Shown here piece after piece: positions 1 through 5,799 of a stretch of DNA of 20,289 bases. A program made the translations under genes and the position numbers. The stretch lies in contig CAZJRB010000126.1 of assembly GCA_964547995.1 (NCBI GenBank), positions 1 to 20,289 of the forward strand. Reading direction: 5' to 3'. The stretch is from CAZJRB01 sp964547995. Its GTDB lineage: Bacteria; Planctomycetota; Planctomycetia; Pirellulales; Thermoguttaceae. The notes below the pieces were generated by a model that searched no databases, had not been told where the DNA came from, and saw only the letters and a program-made list of their open reading frames with translations. Position 1 is the stretch's first letter. Each line of letters begins with the position of its first letter.

Positions 1-489
1 TGCATCCCGCAGATCGGCTCGCCGAAGCACAAGGGCTACACGTCCGAAGAGATGAAGATGGTCTACGAGACGCAGAAGATTCTCGGCGACGAATCGATCC
101 GGATCTGCCCGACGTGCGTCCGCGTGCCCGTGGCCAACTGCCATAGCGAGAGCATCCTCGTCGAAACCGAGAAGAAGATCACGGTCGAGCGGGCCCGCGA
201 GCTGTTCGCGGCCACGCCGGGGCTCGAAGTCATGGACGACATCGACAACAAGATCTACCCGATGCCGATCAACGGCGACCAGAAGGACGAAACCTTCATC
301 GGGCGGATTCGCGAGGACATCTCGTGCCCCAACGGCCTGACATTCTGGTGCGTCAGCGACAACCTCCGAAAAGGCGCGGCAACCAACGCCGTCCAGATCG
401 CCGAGTTGATGGCGAGAGGCCGCTCAGAAATGACTCCGCCATTCGGCCATAAAGCCGCGACCGTTGGTCGCGCCAAACGTCGCCCATAA
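1..489 (+). CDS. asd: Aspartate-semialdehyde dehydrogenase, C-terminal part (5' end outside window)
   Basis: The frame is open from base 1, so this is the 3' portion of a gene. Asd reduces aspartyl phosphate to aspartate semialdehyde with NADPH, the branch point to lysine/diaminopimelate, threonine and methionine. Family signatures visible are RVPVANCHSES, which carries the active-site histidine region, and DNLRKGAATNAVQIAE close to the C-terminus. Conserved sequence ends around 'AELMARG'. The last ~18 residues (PPFGHKAATVGRAKRRP) are not family-like: they are the translation of the left arm of an 87-bp palindromic repeat at 448-534, and the TAA stop (487-489) lies in that repeat's loop. The native C-terminus therefore looks replaced or extended by the repeat. 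The identity of the enzyme is secure; the authenticity of the tail is uncertain. Confidence 0.93.
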   Translation, partial: CIPQIGSPKHKGYTSEEMKMVYETQKILGDESIRICPTCVRVPVANCHSESILVETEKKITVERARELFAATPGLEVMDDIDNKIYPMPINGDQKDETFIGRIREDISCPNGLTFWCVSDNLRKGAATNAVQIAELMARGRSEMTPPFGHKAATVGRAKRRP

Positions 490-534
490 CCACGGCCGCT
501 GGTGTTCGGCGCGACCAACGGTCGCGGCTTTATG
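448..534. repeat. 87-bp palindromic repeat, copy 1 (27-bp arms, 33-nt spacer)
   Basis: Positions 448-474 and 508-534 are perfect 27-bp reverse complements separated by 33 nt. The same arms with the same 33-nt spacing recur at 11594-11680. The arm contains GCCGCGACCGTTGGTCGCGC, itself partly self-complementary (GCGACC/GGTCGC). This copy overlaps the asd stop codon and the truncated integrase on the other strand. It could fold into a very stable hairpin and act as a bidirectional terminator, but it has no T-run. Confidence 0.93.
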
Positions 535-587
535 CGTGCGGGGGTTCCTGTTTGTAGAATCAAGAATCCAAGAAACGGCGGTAAGCT

Positions 588-620
588 CGCCGGGTGCCAC
601 TGCCGGCTCGTCCAGCAGTG
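588..620 (-). repeat. 33-bp hairpin repeat, copy in the integrase fragment
   Basis: Read on the minus strand this matches 2078-2110 at 31 of 33 positions. The core is CACTGCTGG, 5 nt, then a near-complementary arm, followed by GCACCCGGCG. Translated in the integrase frame it gives LLDEPAVAPG; the truA copy gives LLDKPAVAPG in the same relative frame and orientation. It marks the point where integrase homology is lost. Confidence 0.88.
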
Positions 621-886
621 CCGTTGGAGCCATCCTGCCAGGCGCCTGTTGCACCTTCCACGGCTCCTCGCGGCGGCCCAGTTCGTCGAGGAAGGCAGAG
701 ACCGCCTCGGGCGACAACTCGGCAGCATCCCCGTTGGCCGTTTGCAGCAGCCGCCCCACCCAGCCGACGAAATACTTGGCCTTGGCGTCGGGCGCCAAGT
801 CGTTCTCACGCAGGAAGGCGTGAAACCGGGTCTGCCAGGGCCCGGATAACGGCGTCTCATTATTATCTCGCTTCCGCATAATTACG

Positions 887-914
887 AAAATAGCTATTGA
901 AAGCCGATTGTCAA
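887..914 (-). promoter_or_regulatory. Sigma70-type promoter of the integrase fragment
   Basis: On the minus strand TTGACA (914-909) and TATTTT (892-887) are spaced by 16 nt. The -10 ends 7 nt before ATG 879, so transcription would begin at or one base before the start codon, giving a leaderless message. No Shine-Dalgarno sequence precedes that ATG, consistent with this. Confidence 0.55.
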
Positions 915-1163
915 TACGGGCCATCGAAAAACCGGTCGCCGCAGAGACAAGCCATAAGTCACTGCATATCAATATGTTGCGTCGAACTCGCCTCTCACCG
1001 GCACCCCTCGCGCAGGGCGGCGCAGCCCCCGCTTGCCAAGCCAAATCGCCTGGTGTATACTCGCAGTGCTGCAATTCCAGATACAGGGTAAGTTGGCGGG
1101 GATTGACGGAATTCAACTGAACATTAGATCATTGACAAGGCGACGAGAATATGGTATTGAGAA

Positions 1164-1231
1164 CTGAAAAACGTTGCGCGCGAAAGATAACTGAGTCGTC
1201 AGTTGATCTTTACGCACGCAACGTTTTTCGG
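1164..1231. repeat. Long imperfect inverted repeat (~31-33 nt arms, 4-nt loop)
   Basis: The left arm 1164-1194 and right arm 1199-1231 are complementary apart from two extra bases in the right arm and two mismatches, and meet at a GTCG loop. The outer part contains GAAAAACGTTGCG. Arm length and the tiny loop suggest a degenerate palindromic mobile element or a strong hairpin. The flanking GTT sites do not fit the attC core GTTRRRY. Confidence 0.8.
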
Positions 1232-1293
1232 TACGTCGAATCCCATAACGCCGCGCTCGCCATGACGCTAATGTGCAGTGTTCCTGACACCCC

Positions 1294-1349
1294 GCCAACC
1301 AGTCAATGCACCGGACTGCTGCGCAGCCGGTGATTTCGGGTCGTTAGGC
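1294..1349 (+). other. attC-like integron recombination site
   Basis: The site ends in GTTAGGC (1343-1349), a perfect match to the R' core GTTRRRY, and begins with GCCAAC (1294-1299), which pairs with it if A1346 is bulged. Inside, AAT(1305-1307)/ATT(1333-1335) and CACCGG(1309-1314)/CCGGTG(1327-1332) form an arm with a single unpaired G1308 on the left strand, the extrahelical base typical of attC. The tip is CTGC/GCAG with loop TGC and bulged A1315. Spacers of 5 and 7 nt separate the two stems. The length of 56 nt is at the short end for attC. Orientation is right for a cassette divergent from the integrase fragment. Confidence 0.6.
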
Positions 1350-1518
1350 CGTGACTCTTCACGCGGCCGGCTGTGAGGTCGCCTTACTTGCCGGCACGTT
1401 CTGTGCTGCTGCGGAGACCCCCTTGATTTTGGGGACGATTGCGCCGATGATAGTCGCTGACAAGATCAATACGTAGAAACGAGTCTGCAGCCCACTGTTT
1501 CGAGTTCGTTACGACGGC

Positions 1519-2352
1519 ATGCGCACCATCAAGCTCACCCTTGCCTACGATGGGACCGCCTACGCCGGCTGGCAGGTCCAGCCGGAGCGCCCGACCGTGC
1601 AGGCGGTGCTGGAGGCGACGATCGAGAAGGTCACCGGCCGGGCGAGCCGGACCGTCGCCAGCGGGCGGACTGATGCGGGCGTACATGCCCTGGGGCAGAT
1701 CGTTGGCTTCCAGACGGAATCGCAACTGCCGGTTGAGGTCCTTCAGAGGGCGCTCAGCGCCGAATTGCCCGGCGACATCGCCGTGCTCGATGCGGCCGAG
1801 GTCCCCGAGGGGTTCCATCCCATCCGCGACGCGCTGCGAAAGCGCTACCGCTACGTGATCCACGACGGGCCGGTCCGCGACGTCTTCGGGCGATTCTACT
1901 GCTGGCATTACACCCACGGCCGGCTCGATGCCGAGGCGATGCACCGCGCCGCACAATGCTTGCTCGGCAAGCACGATTTCGGCAGTTTCGAATCGACCGG
2001 GGCCGAACGCGAAACGAGCGTCCGCACGATCTTCGACATCTTCGTCCGGCGAACAGGGCAGGGGGGTGCTCGACCAACACTGCTGGACAAGCCAGCAGTG
2101 GCACCCGGCGCGCCGGACGCCGCCGACCAGGGCAGGGCAGGGGGGGGCGCGCGGATCGTGCTGGAGGTCGAGGCCGACGGTTTCCTGTATAATATGGTCA
2201 GGGCCATCGTCGGCACCCTGGTCGAGGTCGGCCGCGGCGCCCAGCCGGAATCCTGGGTTGCCGAAGTGCTGGCCGCCGCCGACCGCAGCGCCGCCGGACC
2301 AACCGCCCCACCACAAGGGTTGTTTCTGGTGAACGTCGACTATTCGGTTTGA
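1519..2352 (+). CDS. truA: tRNA pseudouridine(38-40) synthase TruA with in-frame repeat insertion
   Basis: TruA isomerises U38-U40 in the anticodon arm of many tRNAs. The start MRTIKLTLAYDGTAYAGWQVQ fits the family exactly, and the catalytic aspartate lies in SGRTDAGVHA (Asp52). Also visible are the RYRYVI segment (~109-114), the HDFGSFE motif (152-158), and the C-terminal GFLYNMVRAIVGTLVEVG (221-238). Between IFDIFVRR and RIVLEVEADGF, where the family normally has only a short strand connection, about 30 extra residues (179-210) are inserted. They are encoded by a GGGCAGGGGGG motif, the 33-bp hairpin repeat and a second GGGCAGGGCAGGGG motif. The insertion falls in a likely surface loop between beta strands, so the enzyme may remain active. 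The native length would be about 245 residues against 277 here. No strong ribosome binding site is visible. Confidence 0.95.
   Translation: MRTIKLTLAYDGTAYAGWQVQPERPTVQAVLEATIEKVTGRASRTVASGRTDAGVHALGQIVGFQTESQLPVEVLQRALSAELPGDIAVLDAAEVPEGFHPIRDALRKRYRYVIHDGPVRDVFGRFYCWHYTHGRLDAEAMHRAAQCLLGKHDFGSFESTGAERETSVRTIFDIFVRRTGQGGARPTLLDKPAVAPGAPDAADQGRAGGGARIVLEVEADGFLYNMVRAIVGTLVEVGRGAQPESWVAEVLAAADRSAAGPTAPPQGLFLVNVDYSV
2078..2110 (+). repeat. 33-bp hairpin repeat, copy inside truA
   Basis: CACTGCTGG (2078-2086), a 5-nt loop, CCAGCAGTG (2092-2100), then GCACCCGGCG. It is a perfect 9-bp hairpin and matches the reverse complement of 588-620 at 31 of 33 positions. It is translated as part of TruA (LLDKPAVAPG). 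Confidence 0.9.
2130..2147 (+). repeat. GGGCAGGGG micro-motif (longest copy of a family of eleven)
   Basis: The core GGGCAGGGG or its complement occurs at 2056-2066, 2130-2147, 2829-2839, 8612-8624, 12854-12863, 13530-13546, 14857-14869, 15262-15270, 15414-15426, 15933-15942 and 17179-17194. A diverged copy is at about 2598-2610. Ten of the eleven lie in coding DNA. There the coding strand is G-rich in every case except 13530, and the motif is translated as GQG or (Q/R)GRG. Several copies occur in segments where the protein families have no conserved glycines. Confidence 0.75.
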
Positions 2353-2370
2353 GCGCGTAAGCAGGCGCGG

Positions 2371-2396
2371 AACCCCTGCACGCAGTGCAGGGGCTT
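2371..2396 (+). terminator. Hairpin after truA (weak terminator / palindromic repeat)
   Basis: CCCCTGCA (2373-2380) pairs with TGCAGGGG (2386-2393) around CGCAG and is followed by CTTTCT, not a true T-run. The same core (AACCCC, CACGCAGTG, GG) occurs inverted at 9432-9452, so it may be a dispersed palindrome serving as a terminator. Confidence 0.4.
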
Positions 2397-2397
2397 T

Positions 2398-2432
2398 CTA
2401 TCCACTATCCACTACTCACTATCCACTACTCA
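2398..2432 (+). repeat. Short tandem repeat upstream of the GT4 gene
   Basis: The 14-mer CTATCCACTACTCA is present twice head-to-tail (2405-2418, 2419-2432), with a partial third unit before it. Related text occurs near 14546-14560 (complement) and 14641-14655. It lies just upstream of ATG 2443 and occupies the place where a ribosome binding site would be. Confidence 0.8.
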
Positions 2433-2442
2433 CCGCCCACGA

Positions 2443-3603
2443 ATGCGAATCGCCCACGTCATCACCCGAATGATCCTTGGCGGAGCCCAAGAGAACACAT
2501 TGCTCTCGTGCGAGGACGCGATGCGGGAGTACGGGGACGACGTGCTGCTTGTCACCGGGCCGGCGCTGGGACCGGAAGGAAGTCTGTTGGATCGGGCCGG
2601 GGCAGAGGGGGTGCCGGTCGAAATGGTCGCTTCGTTGCGGCGGCCGATCCATCCCTGGCGAGATTGGATCAGCTATCGAAAGATCAAGAGAATTCTGCGC
2701 GAGTTTCAGCCGGACGTCGTTCATACGCACAGCGCAAAGGGCGGCATACTGGGCCGTGCCGCCGCGTGGTCGCTCGGGGTTCCTGCGATTGTCCATACCG
2801 TTCACGGGGCGCCGTTCCATCCGTACCAGGGCAGGGGGGTGCGCGCGATTTTTCGGGCGTGCGAACGCTGGGCCGCCAGGCGGTGCCATGCAATGGTCAG
2901 CGTTGCCGATGCGATGACCGACCTGATGGTCGATGCCGGCGTCGCCCCCCGCGAAAAGTTCACGACCATCTACAGCGGCATGGAGGTCGAACCCTTTCTC
3001 AACGCAAACGAGCACCGCGAACGCGTACGCGCGGAGCTGGGCTACGGGCCGGAGCACGTTGTCATCGGAAAAATCGCCCGGCTGTTTCGTCTGAAAGGAC
3101 ACCGATACGTGATCGAGGCCGCCCGAACTGTTGTGGATGCGGACCCCAACGTCCGGTTCCTGATGGTGGGCGATGGGATCCTCAAAGATCGTCTGCTGCG
3201 ACAAGTCGCAACGGCCGGTTTGGAAGAACATTTCCAGTGGGTAGGGCTGGTGCCGCCGTTGCGGACGGTCGAACTCCTCTCGGCCATGGACATCCTCGTC
3301 CATGCCAGTCTGCGCGAGGGGCTTGCCCGGGTGTTACCTCAAGCCCTGATCGCCGGCAAGCCAGTCGTAAGCTACGACATCGACGGCGCCCGGGAAGTCG
3401 TCGTACACGGCGAGACCGGCTTTCTGCTGCCGTCAAAGAGCGTTGAGGAGATGGCGGTTGCCTTGAAACGTCTGGCTGCCGAGGCGGACCTCCGTACGCG
3501 GCTTGGCACGGAGGGCCGGCGTCGACTGGCCGACAAATTTCGCCACGAGAAAATGGCGGCCGAACTGAGGGAATTGTACGAAAATCTGCTGAAACGGGCG
3601 TGA
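2443..3603 (+). CDS. Family GT4 glycosyltransferase (GT-B fold)
   Basis: This 386-residue cytosolic or membrane-associated enzyme should transfer a sugar from a nucleotide donor to a lipid or polysaccharide acceptor. The N-terminal Rossmann domain shows RIAHVITRMILGGAQENT (glycine-rich acceptor loop, 2-19) and PDVVHTHSAKGGILGR (90-105). The C-terminal donor domain shows IGKIARLFRLKGH (208-220), FLMVGDG (239-245) and HASLREGLARVLPQAL (287-302). The usual E-x7-E signature reads E292-x7-Q300, so the second glutamate is glutamine. The segment YQGRGVR (128-134) is encoded by a GGGCAGGGG motif copy. Length is normal for GT4. The gene follows truA by 90 bp but a tandem repeat separates them, so an operon is unlikely. 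Substrate is not deducible. Confidence 0.9.
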   Translation: MRIAHVITRMILGGAQENTLLSCEDAMREYGDDVLLVTGPALGPEGSLLDRAGAEGVPVEMVASLRRPIHPWRDWISYRKIKRILREFQPDVVHTHSAKGGILGRAAAWSLGVPAIVHTVHGAPFHPYQGRGVRAIFRACERWAARRCHAMVSVADAMTDLMVDAGVAPREKFTTIYSGMEVEPFLNANEHRERVRAELGYGPEHVVIGKIARLFRLKGHRYVIEAARTVVDADPNVRFLMVGDGILKDRLLRQVATAGLEEHFQWVGLVPPLRTVELLSAMDILVHASLREGLARVLPQALIAGKPVVSYDIDGAREVVVHGETGFLLPSKSVEEMAVALKRLAAEADLRTRLGTEGRRRLADKFRHEKMAAELRELYENLLKRA

Positions 3604-3663
3604 TAGGGTCACGCGGAGACCGGGAGGGCTCAGGGTTCCCCCTCGAAAGAGGGAGTTGTTGGG

Positions 3664-3692
3664 TTGCCGAACCGGGAAATCGGCGATAAACT
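3664..3692 (+). promoter_or_regulatory. Sigma70-type promoter upstream of the kinase
   Basis: TTGCCG (3664-3669) and TAAACT (3687-3692) are separated by 17 nt, predicting a start near 3699 and a leader of about 65 nt before ATG 3765. Confidence 0.45.
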
Positions 3693-3764
3693 AGGGCTTT
3701 GGAGGGGCGGTTTTCCATTCCATGAAGTGGAAGTTTCGGCCATCACCAAACAACCGGTATTTCC

Positions 3765-4631
3765 ATGCCCAGTACGCTCGGCTATCTTGGCCCCTATCGC
3801 CTGCTGAACGTCGTCCACAACACGAACACCTCCCAGATCTGGCAGGCCTATGACGATGGCAAGCAACGAAAGATAGGGATCAAGACCCTGGTCGACAAGT
3901 ATCGCAAGGATGGGCGCCAGATCGGCTACTTGCGATGGGAGTTTGCGGTAGGCCGGAAGGTGCTTCACCCAAGGCTTATCGAGATCTACCAGTTCGACAC
4001 CGATAAGGGGAGACCGTACCTTGCTATGGAGTGGTTTGCCGGCCCCAATATGAAGAGCCTCATCCACCAGGGGGCCGGCAAGATTGCTCACCTGGTTCCC
4101 AAGATTGTGGAACAAGCGGCGGAGGGATTGGCCCATTTCAACGGGGCCGGTTTCGTCCACCGCGATATCAAACCCCACAATTTCCTCGTGGGCGAGGACG
4201 GAGACGTCAAGTTGATCGACTTTGCTTTGGCCCAGCGGAGCAGGGAGGGCCTGGCGAGACTATTTGCCAGGAAGACAAGATTGGAAGGGACGCGGAGTTA
4301 CATGGCCCCCGAGCAGATTCGCGGTGCGGTGTTGGACCGGCGTGCCGATGTATACAGTTTCGGCTGCACGGTTTTCGAGCTAATCGCGGGAACCCCCCCG
4401 TTCACTGGGGCCAACGCGAACGAATTGCTCAACAGACACCTAAAAGCCCCTGTTCCATCGCTGGAGGCGGCCAACCGCAATGTAACGCCGGAATTCGCTC
4501 TATTGGTACGTCGGACCATGGCCAAGAACCCTCATGATCGCCCCGCGTCGCTTTCGGACTTCCTCGCGGGATTGCGGGCAAAGCGGATATACAAGGAGAC
4601 GCCTAAGGCGCCCGGGGTATCCCAGGGCTGA
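3765..4631 (+). CDS. Hanks-type Ser/Thr protein kinase, cytosolic, with atypical motifs
   Basis: A 288-residue single-domain kinase. Visible are the ATP-anchoring lysine in IGIK (Lys40), the catalytic loop HRDIKPHN (132-139, Asp134), the metal-binding motif as DFA (152-154) instead of DFG, the APE motif MAPEQIRG (180-187) and DVYSFGCTVFELIAGTPPF of subdomain IX. The glycine-rich loop is degenerate: NVVHNTNTSQIWQAYD contains no GxGxxG. There is no transmembrane segment or extracellular sensor, unlike many planctomycete kinases. Catalytic Lys and Asp are retained, so it is probably active, though the missing loop glycines and DFA leave a pseudokinase role possible. accA follows 49 bp downstream on the same strand and could be co-transcribed. 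Confidence 0.9.
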   Translation: MPSTLGYLGPYRLLNVVHNTNTSQIWQAYDDGKQRKIGIKTLVDKYRKDGRQIGYLRWEFAVGRKVLHPRLIEIYQFDTDKGRPYLAMEWFAGPNMKSLIHQGAGKIAHLVPKIVEQAAEGLAHFNGAGFVHRDIKPHNFLVGEDGDVKLIDFALAQRSREGLARLFARKTRLEGTRSYMAPEQIRGAVLDRRADVYSFGCTVFELIAGTPPFTGANANELLNRHLKAPVPSLEAANRNVTPEFALLVRRTMAKNPHDRPASLSDFLAGLRAKRIYKETPKAPGVSQG

Positions 4632-4680
4632 CTGTTTATTCCTGCAAACACCACATATACCTCATTTTGGTCAAGTCATC

Positions 4681-5736
4681 ATGGCTGGAAGCGATCATCG
4701 GCTCTCGTTCGAGCGACGGGTCTACGAATTGGAGGCGACGCTGGAGAAGCTCAGCGCAAAGGCGGACCCGACCCCCGAGGTTCGGAACGAAATCCGCCGC
4801 TTGCGTCGCGAATTAACGGATGAGAAGAAGAGGATCTACGGCAATCTGAAACCTTGGGAAACGGTCGAGGTTGCGCGGCATCCCGACCGCCCCATGACGG
4901 CCGATTACATCGAGCTGGTCTTCGATGAGTTCGTCGAGTTGCACGGCGACAAGTGTTTTGGCGACGATCGGGCGGTCCGGGCCGGTTGGGCCAAGTTGGA
5001 CACGTACCGTGTGCTGGTCGTCGGCCACCAAAAAGGCCGGACCTTGAAGGAGCGAATGGCCTGCAACCACGGCTTCGCCAACCCGGAAGGTTATCGCAAG
5101 GCGATGGCCAAGATGAAGCTGGCGGCCAAGTTCCGCATGCCGGTCATCTGTCTGATCGACACGGGCGGTGCTCACCCAGGCATCGGGGCGGAAGAACGCG
5201 GTCAGGCCCAAATCATCGCACAATCGATGTACGAAATGTCGCGATTACCCACCCCGGTCATTTGCGTGGTGATTGGTGAAGGGGGGTCGGGCGGTGCGCT
5301 GGCGATCGGCGTCGGCGATCGGGTCTCGATGCTCGAACACGCCTACTACTCGGTGATCAGTCCCGAAGGATGTGCCGGAATCCTCTGGAAAAGCCATTCG
5401 TTCAAGGAGCAGGCCGCCGAGGCCCTGAAAATGACCTCCAAGGACCTGCTGGAACTGGGCTTGATCGATGAAGTGATTCGGGAACCGCTCGGGGGAGCGC
5501 ATCGCGACCACCATCGGGCGGCAAGCCACCTGAAACTCCACCTGCGAAACCGCCTAAGGGAACTTGTTGCCCAACCGATTGATCGATTGCTCGAAGCGCG
5601 GTACAAAAAGTTTCGCAGGATGGGGGTGTTTTTTGAGTCGGGAGGGGCCGAACCGGCCCAGCCCGTCGAACCGCTCCAACAGAAAAACGTTGAATCCCGA
5701 TCACCGCACCAGCCGACCGACACCATCTCAAACTAG
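4681..5736 (+). CDS. accA: Acetyl-CoA carboxylase carboxyltransferase subunit alpha
   Basis: AccA with AccD transfers the carboxyl group from biotinyl-BCCP to acetyl-CoA, giving malonyl-CoA, the first step of fatty-acid synthesis. From ATG 4681 (MAGSDHRLSFERRVYELEA) the protein is 351 residues. Clear family stretches are the N-terminal coiled helix region, the RPMTADYIELVFDEFVELHGD block, TGGAHPGIGAEERGQ, VIGEGGSGGALAIGVGD and SVISPEGCAGILWK. An in-frame upstream extension to 4534 overlaps the kinase gene and is rejected, since 4681 matches known N-termini. The C-terminal ~30 residues (from 'ESGGAEPAQPVEP') are low-complexity and not conserved. No accD or other fatty-acid gene is adjacent, as in many genomes where accA stands alone. 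Confidence 0.96.
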   Translation: MAGSDHRLSFERRVYELEATLEKLSAKADPTPEVRNEIRRLRRELTDEKKRIYGNLKPWETVEVARHPDRPMTADYIELVFDEFVELHGDKCFGDDRAVRAGWAKLDTYRVLVVGHQKGRTLKERMACNHGFANPEGYRKAMAKMKLAAKFRMPVICLIDTGGAHPGIGAEERGQAQIIAQSMYEMSRLPTPVICVVIGEGGSGGALAIGVGDRVSMLEHAYYSVISPEGCAGILWKSHSFKEQAAEALKMTSKDLLELGLIDEVIREPLGGAHRDHHRAASHLKLHLRNRLRELVAQPIDRLLEARYKKFRRMGVFFESGGAEPAQPVEPLQQKNVESRSPHQPTDTISN

Positions 5737-5799
5737 GGCAAACCGCAGACGGGCGAACACGCTGGCCTCGAAAGACCGCCAGCCGAAAGAGACTTCACC

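Larger units (their letters stand above)
424..879 (-). pseudogene. Truncated tyrosine recombinase / integron-integrase-like fragment (N-terminal SAM-like domain only)
   Basis: Starting at ATG 879 the minus strand encodes MRKRDNNETPLSG followed by WQTRFHAFLRENDLAPDAKA, YFVGWVGRLLQ, SPEAVSAFLDELGRR and EEPWKVQQA. This looks like the four-helix core-binding (SAM-like) domain of phage/integron-type tyrosine recombinases, with the W-x-V/I-x-Q-A pattern common in planctomycete integrases. After about residue 85 the homology stops. The frame continues through the 33-bp repeat (588-620) and the 87-bp palindrome (448-534) and ends at 424. No catalytic R-HxxR-Y domain is present, so the product cannot recombine DNA. 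A longer open frame to 1116 exists, but the promoter at 887-914 places the start at 879. The attC-like site at 1294-1349 supports an integron origin. The recombinase call is by domain pattern; the integron call is inference. Confidence 0.6.
880..1518. other. Gene-free region with recombination-site remnants
   Basis: No convincing gene lies here. It holds the integrase promoter (887-914), a long imperfect hairpin (1164-1231), an attC-like site (1294-1349) and the upstream region of truA. Open frames on both strands across 1113-1333 mirror each other because of the hairpin and resemble no protein I know. A TTCCTGACACC motif sits at 1281-1291. From 1350 to 1518 I see no promoter I would defend. 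Confidence 0.6.

Noticed and set aside
1164..1231. Hairpin as a second attC site
   Set aside because: Its GTT cores read GTTGCG or GTTGAT, which do not fit GTTRRRY, and it lacks the two-stem, extrahelical-base layout.
1113..1333. Two ~60-residue frames over the hairpin as a possible integron cassette gene
   Set aside because: They are mirror images produced by the inverted repeat, lack ribosome binding sites and have no protein-like pattern.
1384..2316. 310-residue minus-strand open frame over truA
   Set aside because: truA on the plus strand is unambiguous; the antisense frame is open because of GC bias at third positions.
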